Of a stretch of DNA of 64,000 nt, positions 1 through 11,754 are shown in pieces (the stretch's first letter is position 1; each line of letters begins with the position of its first letter). Source of the DNA: Anastrepha obliqua (Eukaryota; Arthropoda; Insecta; Diptera; Tephritidae); NCBI RefSeq assembly GCF_027943255.1, contig NC_072896.1, positions 39,148,501 to 39,212,500 on the forward strand, read 5' to 3'. Made by a program: the position numbers and the translations under genes. The notes beneath the pieces are model-generated. The model searched no databases. It was not told the origin of the DNA and saw only the letters and a list, made by a program, of their open reading frames with translations.

Positions 1-1380
1 ACACCATTTGGTGGTGAACATCATGCATGGTGGGCAATTGGCCGCCGAGTGGCAGTTGTGCTGGGGTGGATGTTGACAGGGATGGGTGCGCGAGCAAGGG
101 CGCTTACAGGCCGGCCTTTTGGTGCCACACGGCACTGGTGGATAGATGACTTCGGCGCCACATTCACAGTACAGCTCCTCGAAAGAGGAACGATAACAAG
201 GCGGGCAGTTGCCGCGGTGGCAGGGTTGGTCGCATTTGTGTTTGCCACATGATAGTGTATAGTTGCAGGGCAATGGGCAGATGTGATCGATATCGATGCA
301 GCATTCCTGGTTGCATTTATGTTTGCCACATGAACGTTTTTTAACGCAGCGCTTCTTGCAGCGTGCATCGTCGGCGCGCGTTGACAGCTGGCGGCACTTG
401 ATAAGTTGGTCCATGTGACCGCAACGACATTTGACAGCCGTCTGTTTGTTGCATGGTGGGCAGTTACCCAGGTGACATTTGCTAGTGCAATGATGAGGAT
501 GTGCAGGCTTACCACAACGCAGTGTCTTGCCGCACACGCCCTCACAAACTAATATTGGATCCAAACAGGACTTTCTTTGACCAGCTACAATAGGCATTTT
601 GCCGCACGGGCACGAAGTGACCATTTCGGGACTTAGTTTGCATGTGCGACATTCACCAGGATGACAACAGTCCTTGCACTTGTGATTGCCGCAAGCCAAA
701 TCTTTGCCGCACGGCTTGCCACAAGAGTAGGCGTGCTTATCATGTGAGTCGCGTGTGCAAGCGACTTGACGCTCCTGCTTGGCACAGTGACACTGTTGAT
801 CCACCTTCTCGGTGCATGGTGAGCACTTGCCATCGTGGCACTTAGCCGGACATGTGTGGAGCTCACAGTTCAATAATTTTCCACAAATAGAATCGCACTC
901 AATGGCCTCTTTAACGCAACATTGCATTGTTTTGGTTGTCTTGCCACAGCCGCATTCACGCTTCACATAAGCCTGACATGGTGGGCATGGGCCTGGATGG
1001 CAGAGTAGGGTGCAAGCGTGTACACAACCTTCAACACGACGGCAGGTGTCACCACATGAATGTGCGATATCATGACGAGTGTATGGTGGATTCTTGACCT
1101 TTCCGCAGAAGCAATAATAGTCGCGTGGTACCTCCTTAACGACATTTTGACAGGCGGGACAACGCCAGCCGTCATCTGATTTCGATGATGAAGCCCATTT
1201 GATGATGCATTGTAGATGAAGTACGTGATAGCAGTTGTTACAGGACCAAACGCCATGGTGTGCTTTGATGGGCTCAACGCAAACCAAACACTCCAAACGA
1301 CGTGTCTCAATGTCGCGTATGAGTTTTTCACGTTGCGATAACTTCTCATTCTCCGGGTAGACTTTTTTTGGCGAAGGTTT
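1..1380 (-). CDS. stc: stc coding exon 3: RING/PHD-type finger and NF-X1 repeats, partial
   Basis: 460 codons are open to the window edge. The exon begins KPSPKKVYPENEKLSQREKL. The finger CLVC..CNNC.H..H..C..CPAC lies at exon residues 31-77. From there on the exon is a series of NF-X1 repeats of the form CGxxCxxxxxxCxHxCxxxCHxGxCPxC. At least seven can be counted, for example around CHPGPCPPC, CHDGKCSPC, CHPGECRTC, CHLGNCPPC and CHRGNCPPC. These repeats bind zinc and DNA in NFX1 (family knowledge). Every 60-base block down to position 241 was translated without a stop. The other open frames across this exon are shadows caused by its high GC. Confidence 0.94.
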
Positions 1381-4364
1381 CTGCAATGTAAAGGATGAAA
1401 AAGTAAGCCAAAAATTATATGTAGGGATGTATATGGATATATATACATATGGACTGAATACGACAGCATCAGTGTAAATTCTACGCGAAGCTTGCAGAGT
1501 AAGAGAAGAGGGGAATATATTGGAAACAAAGTAGATATTTGGGAGCTTAAATGCAATATGTAGGAATTTTAGAAGGCATCTACCGTTGGACAATAATTGT
1601 CTCTCTTAGAATATTGCAAAAAATACTAAGGTTTTCAGAAATAAACATTGTGACAGGGTTAGAGTTATTATTAACTCATATTGTTATTATTGTAGCAGTT
1701 TACTAGGGCCTGCAGATCGTCATCGTCTAACTCAGAAGGAGTGGGGTGTTAGATGAGTGGGTTTGAGGGCACGTGAAAAGGTGGTTTGTATGGTGCGAAG
1801 TGCCTTCACATGCCGGATATATCCTGAGTTTGTCGGGGTCAATTCTGGATAAGTAGGCGTTTAACCAACTCCAATATCCGAATCGTAATTGAGCCAAATT
1901 TACGCGAGTCTGGGGAAGCAGTTGAAGATTGTTGCCTGCAATATGTTATGGTGAGCGAGAAAGACTGGCGAAATATGTTAAATATTTTTTTTATTTTTCA
2001 AAAGTTGTACCACATGCCTACTGGCTTATTTGTTTATCGAAACTTAATTCTATATAAAATAAATATTTTACACGCTAAATAAAAATTTTCTTACCTTTTC
2101 CGGTGACGGTAGCGGACTATCTTTTCCATTATCCGTCGAGTATTTCTCTTCCACGCGAAAACCATTTATACGATCACGATTGCGATTCCAATCATCGCGC
2201 CGCTTATTGCTGCGATGATAGTCAACAGAACGGCGCCCATTTTGATAACGACGTGCATCTCGATCACGCTCCCGTTCGCGCTCAGCACGCGCAGAAGGTT
2301 TTTCCGACTTCTCTAGACCATCATTGTTGTGCTTACTAGCGCTGCCAGCACCACCTGCACTGCGTTCGTGGTTGTGTGGTGAACTATTGTAATCATTGCC
2401 ATTTCTGGAAAACCCATTCGATGATGAACCTCGTGAACCATTACCGCTGGAAAGGTGTTGCTTATTTGCGGAGCCAGTATAACGCGAGACGGCACCACCA
2501 ACAGACGAGGATGGAGAAGCAGTTGAATGTGGATTAAACAAGTTAGTGTTTGCTATTATATTTGTGCCATTACTTTGGCGGTTGTTTTCGAGCATATCTG
2601 CACCATGCTCCGCTTTTGTGCCCGTTTTTTGTTGCTGTTGTGCCGGCATTGAAGAATTGGCACTCAAATCAGTTTTTACTAAATTCAGTGTTGCATTATT
2701 ATCTATAGTAGAGGTCAGCGGAGCGTTATCACGACCAGAATCTTCAATACCTGAAGTAGCAAAAGCACCACCGACAACACCGTTAAATGCCTTATGTACA
2801 TTTTGCTCTTGACAAAGTACGTAGTGATTTTCTTCATTGATAGGGGGCGTTTTAAAATTCTTTGGATCCTCTTTTGCAACGCTACCTGCAGCTTCATCAA
2901 CTCCTTGACTGTTTTGTGTAAAGTTTTCGAACTTCTCCTCGTTCAAACTGAGATTGTTGAAACGTGGCACAAATTCAGGAGCAGACGCTTGCAAATTTGA
3001 TGCATTAAAATCGAAGCCAGTGGCAAACGGGTTCATATAATAGCCGCCAGTATTACCAAAAGGCGTGTAAATGTTGTCGAAGTAATTAAAATTTGTATTT
3101 GGATTATTATATGCGTTGTAGCCGCCACCGCTAAGGTCGTTGTTTGAGTAAAGGCTACTGCTGTTGTTATACGGAGAAAATAGACTATTGGAGAAAAGCT
3201 GCAAAAACCATGTGTTTTATTAAAATAGAATGCAAGCAGAAATTCAGCAATATTATGATTGAAGTAAAAATGTTTATGCGAGTTGTAAGGCCATTGTCAT
3301 TATGTCAAGTTCAAATGCAAAAGAGATAAGAATTCGTTTACACGAATTTATTTATTAGAGTATACCGTGAGATATGTCGATTGCTTTTATTGTTAAATTA
3401 GTCACACTATAAATGAATTTGACTATCGAGGAGTTAAAAGGTTTTACCTACAACAACCTAAAATGCATACGTCATTCTAGTTACAATGAAGCCGCTCCAA
3501 ATTCCTTAAATTACTTAGTTATTTTCGAACACGTAATCAGGAACTTTTTTTCAAAATATGCGTTCTTATGATGAAAATATGTGTATTTTAATGTCAATTT
3601 TACATACTGCTATTATTTGTTTTATAATTATTAGTTTCTGTCAAAAGAAAAATATTAGCACATTCAATTTTTTTGTTTGGTAGAGAACTGCATGTTTACA
3701 ACAACAAAACAAGAATTTAAATTTTAAAATTTTAGCTAATTTTGTACCTATTTGGGTATTTCAAAACTATGCATTTACATTTTTTTTTTTTGAATTACAT
3801 CACATCTGTGTAATCTTTAACGCCATTTTTGCTAATTTTACTCACATTTGTCGGTTGCGGGCTGCTTTCTACGAGTGCATCATCTCTGCCTGATCCAGTT
3901 TGTATTTTATTACTCATTGTGTCGACGAAATTGAAGTAATCATTATTAACACTCTCTTGTGCGATACCACCACCACCACCGTTGACGTTAACTTGTGTGG
4001 CAGATGCGTTTGTTGCGTTACCGCTGCTACCGCCAACAGCACCAACATTTTCATTGCCATTACTGATTAGAATGTCAGCTCCATTATGACCAAAACCATT
4101 ATTGCTGCCTAATAGATTATGCTGCATGATGAATTGATTAAAATTAACATAATTATTATTTCCTGTCTCTCCGGGCCCGCCAGCTGAAGCAACACTATTA
4201 TTGCTTCTACTCCCATTCATAGTTGTTCCAGGATTGTGAGGAAACGCACTGGCTTGAAAAGTGGTTTGCTGCTGATGCTTTTCATCTGCTATTGCAGTAT
4301 CCAGTGCGCTTTGAAATACTCCTTGCCAAATTTGTGAAAGAGGCGTTTGCGGATCTGCCGACAT
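1..4364 (-). CDS. stc: shuttle craft (NFX1-family zinc-finger protein), 3' end beyond window
   Basis: This spliced minus-strand gene has coding exons 4364-3846, 3198-2095 and 1380-1, and continues past position 1. Introns are 647 and 714 bp, begin GTGAGT and GTAAGA, end in AG, and both lie in phase 0. About 1001 residues are visible: a low-complexity Asn/Gly/Ser-rich N-terminal half with a PAM2-like motif near residues 240-251, a C4HC3 RING/PHD-type finger at about 572-618, then at least seven NF-X1 type Cys/His repeats. This order is that of NFX1 and Drosophila shuttle craft, a nuclear DNA-binding protein needed in embryonic motor neuron development and linked to adult lifespan (family knowledge). 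The fly protein is roughly 1100 residues, so the last repeats and the R3H domain should lie outside the window. No frameshift or stop is seen in the exons. Identification is confident; the exact transcription start is not known. Confidence 0.93.
1381..2094 (-). other. stc: stc intron 2
   Basis: This 714-bp intron runs from GTAAGA (2094) to TTGCAG (1381). No coding potential or recognisable repeat was seen. Confidence 0.8.
2095..3198 (-). CDS. stc: stc coding exon 2, with PAM2-like motif
   Basis: The exon holds 368 codons, opening LFSNSLFSPYNN and closing SPLPSPEK before GTAAGA. The composition is disordered: Asn/Tyr/Ser-rich first, then a basic Arg/Glu/Asp stretch with RERERDRDARR before the RING exon. 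The segment SNLQASAPEFVP (about residues 240-251 of the whole protein) fits the PAM2 pattern (LNxxAxEFxP) that binds the MLLE domain of poly(A)-binding protein. A PAM2 is known in the N-terminus of human NFX1 isoforms. Confidence 0.9.
3199..3845 (-). other. stc: stc intron 1
   Basis: This 647-bp AT-rich intron starts with GTGAGT and ends with a pyrimidine-rich tract and GCAG. I see no gene, repeat or RNA element in it. Confidence 0.8.
3846..4364 (-). CDS. stc: stc coding exon 1
   Basis: The exon holds 173 codons starting at the ATG at 4364-4362, which reads MSADPQTPLSQIWQGVFQSA. It is rich in Asn, Gly and Ser, with no globular domain visible. It ends before GTGAGT at 3845-3840. Reading through the donor reaches a stop about 50 bases later, and the splice to 3198 restores the frame. 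An in-frame TTG lies two codons upstream but the ATG is preferred. Confidence 0.88.
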
Positions 4365-6000
4365 TTCCAAATAAAAACAAAAACAAAAAAGAACACCAAA
4401 ACCACGTTGTCAGCGTCACAATGAGTCGTTACTATCGTTGTACTTTTTATGTTGTTGTTGTTGTTGCTCTTTTCGCCTAAGACGCTATTAACCACTTTAT
4501 TTTCAATTTGCTTTTGCTATTACGGCCGCCGCTACAACCCCCTCCGCAACGTCTTGTCAAGTTTCTAATGCTTCGTCACTTTCACGGCTGCGGCTGCTTT
4601 TTAATTCCTCTTTTGCGTAGTTTCTTTCGCTGCGTATGCTATGATACTAGTACAGCTATTACTTATCTATGCCCTCCCTGCTGCAGATGAATCCACTTTG
4701 GATCCGTGTGCTCAGTACACGCGGCTTTTACTGTTGTCCCTCCGCCCAAAATTGGCCACAAAACCCGTTTGCGTGCTCAGTATCAGGTACTTTTTACTTA
4801 AATTCTGCCCTCACTGGCGAAAATATTCCCTAAAAACCAAGGAACTAAAAAATCCACTCGTCGTTACACACGCGAACACTTGGTTGTCGTCTGCAATTAG
4901 GAGACCAAAAAATACAACCCAATTGTTAGAATTAGTTTTCTCTACACGAGCAAAATATATCGACTAGATTACATAGTTTTAAATTCCAATATTTAAATGA
5001 AAATAAACCGTGAAATTAACGCACGCAATTACCAAAATCCGATGTTCTTCTGCTGACAATTTCACAAATCAGGCAAATGGAAGTTTCGCAATAGATTTCG
5101 AACACTGATTTCGAAAATGCCAGCCAAAGAAAATGAGGAATCAGTATATCACCGATCACAGGGTTGCAACTAGATAATAGAATTTTATGAAAACTATCGA
5201 CTCACATCGATACCACTTGCATATGAAAATTGCTATAATTTCAGCTTAAACCGTATATAAAAATTATTGTAGGAGCCAAAAATCGCCATTAGAATTATCG
5301 GTGGAATTCACTCTGGCACGAAGTCATTGTCTCTATCTGAACCATAATCACTACTCACTTAGTTTTTCGTACGTATACAAATGAAACGCATCCATTGCTC
5401 TCTTCAGTTTCACGTTTGGCACAGAAAATTAATTATTTTCAGTCAATTGAAACGTCAAAAACGAATACCCAGACAAATTTACTCTTCTACATGTGAAATT
5501 ATTTTTGGAATAACTTTCAACTGTCCATAGATTAGCTAATTTGACGATTGAGGTTGGTACAAAATAATCAATTGGACACCTCATCGTGAATCTAATGCAA
5601 CCCTGTGCTTACAGCGTCATCTATGGGACATTAGCAGTAATTGAAAAAAAAATTCACTAAAGCTACGGCAACATGCTTATGCATTTGCTGTCCAGCAGCT
5701 TATATGTGTGCGTGTCGGCTGACACACCCTACAAGACAGTGCTGAGCACTTTCAACAAAAATTCCAACCCATCTACAAGTATTTTATCAGTCTCTAATAC
5801 ATGCGCATTATCAGAATGGCATATACGACATTTTTTAATGGGGAAATGAAATTTTTCATTTCATATTATTTGCCCCTGTTCAGTGTGAATTCTATCTCTC
5901 TTTTACCAATAGCAATTTCATATAAATGAAAAATATATCTACTGTACTTTAAACGCCACGGCAACTCATTTATATGCTTATAATGTGGCTGTTCTGAAAA
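4365..6000. other. upstream region of stc, no gene seen
   Basis: This is 1.6 kb of AT-rich sequence upstream of the stc start codon, presumably 5' UTR, possibly a non-coding first exon, and promoter. Short open frames here have no recognisable content. No transposon was identified. Confidence 0.5.
4950..5215. promoter_or_regulatory. possible stc promoter with DRE-like sites
   Basis: CATCGATA at 5205-5212 matches seven of eight bases of the fly DNA-replication-related element TATCGATA, a common housekeeping promoter motif. Partial matches (TATCGACTAG near 4956, CTATCGACTC near 5195) lie close by. Placement upstream of stc fits, but no initiator was identified, so this is a weak inference. Confidence 0.22.
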
Positions 6001-6001
6001 A

Positions 6002-6540
6002 AGTTCTAGTGTGAAATTTGGCTGTTGTTGTTGTAGGGTCGCCATAGCCGAATGAGTAGATGCTTGGCTAAGACTTGAAAATTCGTGAGTTCGGATCTCC
6101 TTAAAATATAAATTTATAATTTCTCTAAATAAAGCATTTTAACGAAACTCCTCATTCTGATTACTTTTTAACGAAAATGATGAGTTATTTTCGTCAGTGT
6201 TGAATAATTTTAACGAAATAAAAAAAGTACTAGTGTGAAATTTAGCTGTACTTATTGTATAGTCGCCATAGCCGAATGAGTAGATGCTTGGCTAAAATTT
6301 GAAAATTCGTGAGTTCGAATCTTCGTGGATGAAACACCACATTGGTATGTAAAAGTTTTTTAATGAAAATAAAAAAAATATTGAAAGTCGCGTGTTCGAA
6401 TCGCAATGAAAATACAAATATAAATTTTATAATTTCGAAATAAAACAATTTAACGAAACTCCTCAGTCTGATTACTTTTTAACGAAAATGAGGAGTTATT
6501 GAGGAGTTTGTGCTGATTACTTTTTCATGACGAAAATGAG
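6002..6540 (+). repeat. tandem pair of tRNA-like SINE units
   Basis: Two units about 226 bp apart share 'CTAGTGTGAAATTT' and 'TCGCCATAGCCGAATGAGTA' (starting near 6007/6232 and 6040/6265). Each carries an A-box-like 'TAGCCGAATGAGTAGATGC' and a B-box-like 'GTTCGAATC' or 'GTTCGGATC'. The downstream part 'ACTCCTCA.TCTGATTAC' also repeats, with an extra segment of about 85 bp in the second unit. This looks like a tRNA-derived SINE distinct from the family at 15790. Confidence 0.55.
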
Positions 6541-6964
6541 TAGTTTAGAGCATAGCAGATATATTTTTCAGTTATAGGAAATTTCTATTGATAAAAGAGA
6601 GATAGAATATCACACCGACAAGGGGAAACTATCAGAACTTTCCCATGGCTAGAACAAAAATGTGTAGTTGGATGAGGATAGAGATGATGATAATTTGAGT
6701 GCTTATATGATAGTCAGCTCTCTTGTAGGGTTGTTTCGTGTCACACATACTTGTCAGCTTTTGCATGCAGAAAATCAAAAATTTTAGATTATTTTTGCGG
6801 GCAAGCGTCATGCACCCGACAGACACGCACACATACCTATAAGCCTTAGGAAGATGATTTGTTTTTGCTTGTAACTGCAGCAGTTTTACCAGATAAAAAG
6901 AAAAAGAATAGAAAAAAAATTGTGGATGAAAAGTATGTACGAGAAACCTAAATAGTTTACACAT

Positions 6965-7272
6965 GAAAATTTATTGAGTGAATTGAGGGCGTCATGTGAA
7001 GAGCAATACCGTAATCTTCTGAGAATGGATGCTGATACGTTTGAAGAGCTTTTGTCAATGGTTACGTCGATGATAGAAAAAAGGAATACTGTTATGCGAG
7101 AGGCAATATCCCCAAACATTATCAGCGACATTGAGATACTTGGCGACAGGACAAAAATTTGAAGATCTAAAATTCCTACCTGTGATGTCTCCAAGATTGC
7201 TATCAAATATTATTGTAGAAAGTTGGGAGGTTATTATTTCATGGCTCTCAAATTATATTATAAAATAAAGAA
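6965..7272 (+). pseudogene. PIF/Harbinger (HARBI1-like) transposase fragment
   Basis: The first reading frame gives EEQYRNLLRMDADTFEELL and later NTVMREAISP, the N-terminal signature of Harbinger-type DDE transposases. After a +1 shift near 7136 the frame continues RYLATGQKFEDLKF and then a helix-rich stretch to a stop at about 7267. The DDE nuclease core is absent, so this is a relic. Confidence 0.7.
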
Positions 7273-7645
7273 TAAAAGAATTAAAATTAAATTTATTTAA
7301 AAAGAAAACCGAGTAATATATACCCAGATGTGTATTTTACAACATCTTTTATATACTCAGGTATTCATTTTGGCAACAGCACACCCAGCATATTTTTCTA
7401 GAATAATGCCCATAATTAAATAATGTATCTCATATTTTATTTTAAAAGTAATTGAAATTTTATTTCGTATCCTTTTTTCTTCAAATTCTTTTTTCTTCAA
7501 ATAAATGTTAAGTTATTTATTAAAACAGTATGCCAAACACTGAGATCAGCTACACCTGCGAATAGAAAAATAGCAGTGGCCATTTTTATCACATTTCTTC
7601 AATTAAATACTTCTCAAATAAAAATTTAAAACTAATTAAATACCC
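7273..7645. other. AT-rich spacer
   Basis: I see no gene or recognisable repeat between the Harbinger relic and the pogo-type relic. Confidence 0.6.
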
Positions 7646-7649
7646 CAAA

Positions 7650-8620
7650 TTCTGATCCATCGGTTGAATGAGTGGGGGTAACGTTTGGTGGCATTGCCGA
7701 AATTTGCCCATTCTCCGTTGTCAGTTCAGCTTGATTTGGGTGAGAAGAAGCGTTGTCGATTAGGAGGAGAACTTTAAGTGGTAAGGCTTTCTCCTTTAAA
7801 AACGATGTAACCTTAAGACCAAAACAACCAGTTAACCTTAAAAATCGGACAAAACTTAAAAGGAATATTCACCTGTGGAACAAATGACTCACGAAACCAT
7901 TGCTTGAAAATAGTCGACGTCATCCAGGCGGATTTCGAGCTGTTATAGTCGGTGGGACACTGAAAGTTTTTAAAGCAGCGTGGATTCTTCGCCTTTCCAA
8001 TTACCAAAAGCTTAAGCTTTTGGGATCCAGTGGTGTTTGAACAGCATAAAAACGTTATTCGCTGCTTCTCGGACTTTGCCCCTGGGGCACTCAACGCGTA
8101 CGTTTTCTCTGGCAAAAGTCTCCAAAATAATCATCAGCATTACATAACTGATTGTTGCACAATTCCAATTCGTCCATTTTAGCTTTAAATTTTTCTTTAA
8201 ACGGATCCACTAGCTGAGGTTGCGAAGACAGTTTTTCGCTGATATTTTAAGAAGACGAATACCGTACCTCTTCTTGAATCCTTGGAGCCATCCATCACTA
8301 GCGAAGAAATTGGCCTCATTTTCTTTAAATTTTGCTTGCAGGGTTTTTGCCTTTTCTTTCAACATTAGATCACTTACCGACCAGTTTTTATCTCGCATTC
8401 GGATAAACCAACGTTAAAGAGTTCTCTCCATTTTGGGCAACTCTGAAGAAAGCAGTGTTTTTCTATTTCCAGGTCCACAATACGTGTTGTTTACGCATTT
8501 TAAAATCACTTGCTTTTTCGCTTTAATGTTACAAATTGTTGATTTAGCAACATTATATTTCTTTACTAAAATCGTTACAGAGAATTTTAGCCACGGATTT
8601 TTTAGAACTCATTTTCACCA
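7650..8620 (-). pseudogene. pogo/Tigger (jerky-like) transposase relic
   Basis: Reading the minus strand from about 8600 gives a broken N-terminal helix-turn-helix (STICNIKAKKQVI), then a CENP-B type DNA-binding segment (WSVSDLMLKEKAKTLQAKF, ASDGWLQGFKKRYGIRLL). The DDE_1 core follows with KTYALSAPGAKSEKQRITFL, KAKNPRCFKNF and, around 7740, LLLIDNASSHPNQAEL, ending in a shifted NVTP motif. Several stops and frameshifts interrupt it (for example after the N-terminus near 8565 and around 8410), so it is not functional. Terminal repeats were not securely placed. Confidence 0.75.
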
Positions 8621-8882
8621 GAAAACATAAGACAAAACACTCTTTGCAAAACCAAAACCGCGACTGAAATATTTTACTCCTTACATGCAATTACGAATAA
8701 AACGCCTATTTTATAATCAGGGGATTCCCCAATCTCAGAATTACTTGAGATCAATGTAAACTACATTCAAATAATTGTAACGTTTATTGTCCATGTTATA
8801 GAGCTTTTTGGATTTGTTCACGTTTTAGAGTAGTCAAGTCACGCTTTAGAGCGTTCACGTTATCAAGCGTGCGCTGTATATA

Positions 8883-9103
8883 ACAGGTGGCGCAAAATTA
8901 ATCAATTATGGAAAGATTTATAATATTATATTTGCAAATATCGTCCTACGGCAATCATATTTGACACTTGTGAGCTAGACAGCTGCAGCATACAAACAGA
9001 CAAGCAATGGAGCACGTAAGGGTCAAAATAAAGATTTCCGTCATTCAAAATATTTTTTTTTTTTTTTAGTAGAAAGATGAATGGTTAATTTTGCGCCACC
9101 CGT
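8883..9103. mobile_element. MITE with GGTGGCGCAAAATTAA terminal inverted repeats
   Basis: The left end ACAGGTGGCGCAAAATTAA and the reverse complement of the right end ACGGGTGGCGCAAAATTAA form terminal inverted repeats about 19 bp long. They lie between TATA sequences, as expected for a TA-targeting Tc1/mariner-type element. The inside is about 180 bp and non-coding, with a conserved core 'TTTGACACTTGTGAGCTAGA'. Related copies lie at 45150 and 49623. Confidence 0.7.
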
Positions 9104-9140
9104 TATAATTGGCGCGTACACCCCTTTGGGTTACCCTAGA
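9104..9140 (-). repeat. 3' tip of a tRNA-derived SINE
   Basis: The sequence 'AATTGGCGCGTACACCCCTT' matches the reverse complement of the 3' end of the SINE family seen complete at 15790. Only about 30 bases are present. Confidence 0.45.
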
Positions 9141-9149
9141 AACATGCCC

Positions 9150-11753
9150 ATCTGTGGTACCACAAAGCACAAAGCACTAGAAAATTTGGTTGACAAGATT
9201 ACCTACAACATGAATGCTGCCTTAGCGGAAGCTTGTCCCATAAGAAGATTGAGGGGTAAACCCAAGCCAAGTGGTGGACGGTTGAACTAAGCCAGCTTCG
9301 AAAACAAGCAAAAGCGCTTTTAATGAGGCAAAGAAAACACTTCTCGCATAAGATTGGAAAGGCTATAAAGATGCTTTGAGAATCTACAAGAAGGAAATCA
9401 GAAATGCTCAAAGGCAATGTTGGAAATCCTTTTGTGAAGAGGTTGAGGGGGCAACTGAGACCTCCAGACTTCGTAAGATTTTAGCGGGAAGTCCTAAAAA
9501 TTGGGAACTGCTACATAAAAGTGATGGTACTTTCACTACAACCAGTAAAGAGTCTTTAGAACGTTTACTCGACACTCATTTTCCAGGCTGCTCAGACATT
9601 ACTGGGCATGACATGGCAGATACAGTACAATGTCGTGAAGTCAGAATAGACGCTAGATCGGCTCTTATGGGCGATTGAAAGTTTTAAACCTTTTAAATCA
9701 CCGGGTCCAGATAGCATTTACCCGGTGGAACAGCAAAAGGCCGCCGGATATCTAGCACACTGGCTACTAGCAATCTTTAAAGGTTGCTTCTTTACGGTCA
9801 TATACCTCGTAAGTGGAGACAAGTCAAAAATTAATTACTGCAGCACTCACTGATCTTGGGGTAGAACCGGGCTTGGTAGGCTTCATTGGCAAAATGCTAA
9901 AAAGCAGAATTATTGAAGCGAAACCACGAGAATCGGTGCTCAGGAAATTGGCAAGTAGAGGTACACCGCAAGGTGGAGTCCTCTCACCGTTTTTATGGAA
10001 CGCAGTTGTAAATAAACTTCTTTTAATACTGAAATCGGTGGGCTGTAAGGTGATAGCTTACGCCGATGATGTTGTCATTGCTGTCTCTGATAAATTTGTA
10101 TCTACAGTAAGAGACGTAATACAAAATGCTCTAGATATACTTTCTAGGTGGGCACAAAAGTGTGGTCTAGGAGTTAACCCAGACAAAACGCAACTCATAT
10201 TGTTCACGAGGAAGCACAGAATCCCTCAGCTAAGTCCAATTACGCTCAAGGGGGAAGCTCTTATGATTTCGGAAGGAACCAAGTACTTGGGACTAAACAC
10301 TGACTTGGAAGTCAAACATCTTAGAAAGAGTTAGGAAAGCGAACCTAACTTTTTATGCCTGTAAGAGAGCTTTAGGTAAGACCTGGGGAATCAAACCTAA
10401 GGTTGCTCATTGGCTTTACACTGCTATCGTCAGACCCATTCTTCTATATGGAAATGTTGTCTGGTGGTGTGCTATGCAGAAAAACCCCTATTCTAATTTA
10501 TTGAACAAGGTGCAGAGATCAGCGGAATTAGCAATATGTGGCGTCACGAAACCATGCCATGGCTTTGGACATCATGCTACATCTGCCACCCCTAGATCTC
10601 TTCTGCAAATACTCAGCGACCTGCTCCGCTTTAAGGCTCAAAGCGAGCTCACAATGGAGGACTGCCACACATGGACATTCAACCATCTTAGACTCCTACA
10701 CGGATATACCCAGTGACTGTGATTATCACATTCTTTGCTTCGAAAGGAATTTCCTAATGAAAATCCCTTCTAGACTGGAATGGCTTGAAGAAGATCCAAC
10801 ACCCAACACACCCATTAATATCTACACGGACGGATCTAAAATGGACACCGGTGTAGGATCAGGGTTATTTTGCGAAGAGCTTTCTATTAGTGAATCCTTT
10901 AAACTACCGGATCACTGTAGTGCTTTTCAAGCGGAAATAAACGCTATTCATGAAGCCTAAAATGGTTAAAGATAAACAGAATATCATCAACGGACATCTG
11001 CATTCTATCAGACAGCCAAACTGCCCTAAGAGCGCTAGATGCATTCCAAACAACATCAAGGAATGTCTGACGTTGTCGCCAATCTCTAAATGAGATGGCC
11101 AAACAATATCGTATAATCTTATGCTGGGTTCCAGGCGACAGTGATATACCAGGGAACTGTAGGGCAGATCAACTTGCAAGAGAAGGTACCTCTATACCAG
11201 ACATAAGTAATTTTATGGAGATACCTCTCGCAACTTGTAAGCTTCTCATTAAGGACGCACTAATCAGTTCTGCAAATCAAAGATGGATTAGCGCTAACAC
11301 CTGTGAAATTGCTAGGCAAACATGGCCAAGGCTAAACTTACGTCTGTCCAAGAGTATTATAAAACTGAGTAGACTTCAAATCAGGACCTTAGTAGAGGCC
11401 CTCACAGGACATTGTCTCATAGGAAATCATGCAAGGAGATTAGGCGTTTACATGCATGATTTCTGTCGTAGCTGCAGTAATGAGGAGGAGTTGGAAACAA
11501 TTCAACATCTTTTTTGCACATGCCCAGCTCTAGCCAGAAGCAGGAACCGATTTCTAAAATCCTACTTCGTAACGAATATGGATAATCTATACACTTTAGG
11601 TATCAACAACCTTTTACGCTTTGTCAAAAGCTCAGGATGGTTCAATATGGAGAGGGAAATGTAGCCCAGCCCCCGCGGCACACAACGGACCCATTTCGTG
11701 GTCTAAGTGGCATCGTTGTCTCTATGTGCGATGCGGCTGCCAAACCTAACCTA
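9150..11753 (+). mobile_element. RNase H-bearing non-LTR retrotransposon (LOA/R1/I group), decayed
   Basis: This is the longest LINE copy in the window. It holds the linker before the reverse transcriptase (FKPFKSPGPDSIYP near 9690) and the RT core with GTPQGGVLSPFLW and the catalytic YADDVVI near 10060. An RNase H domain follows (YTDGSKMDTGVGSGLF near 10830, CWVPGDSDIPGN near 11120) with a C-terminal Cys/His motif CRSC..C.CPAL near 11470. The frame is broken several times, and RT motifs are missing between about 9800 and 9830, where a deletion joins unrelated codons. It ends in the tail AACCTAACCTAAC. It is 5' truncated and not functional. Confidence 0.85.
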
Positions 11754-11754
11754 A

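Noticed and set aside
21..545. Long minus-strand open frame and several others across 1-1560
   Set aside because: They are shifted frames of the GC-rich stc exon; the true frame is open to the window edge and encodes NF-X1 repeats.
4641..4967. 108-codon open frame upstream of stc
   Set aside because: No domain, no homologue recognised, probably 5' UTR or promoter sequence.
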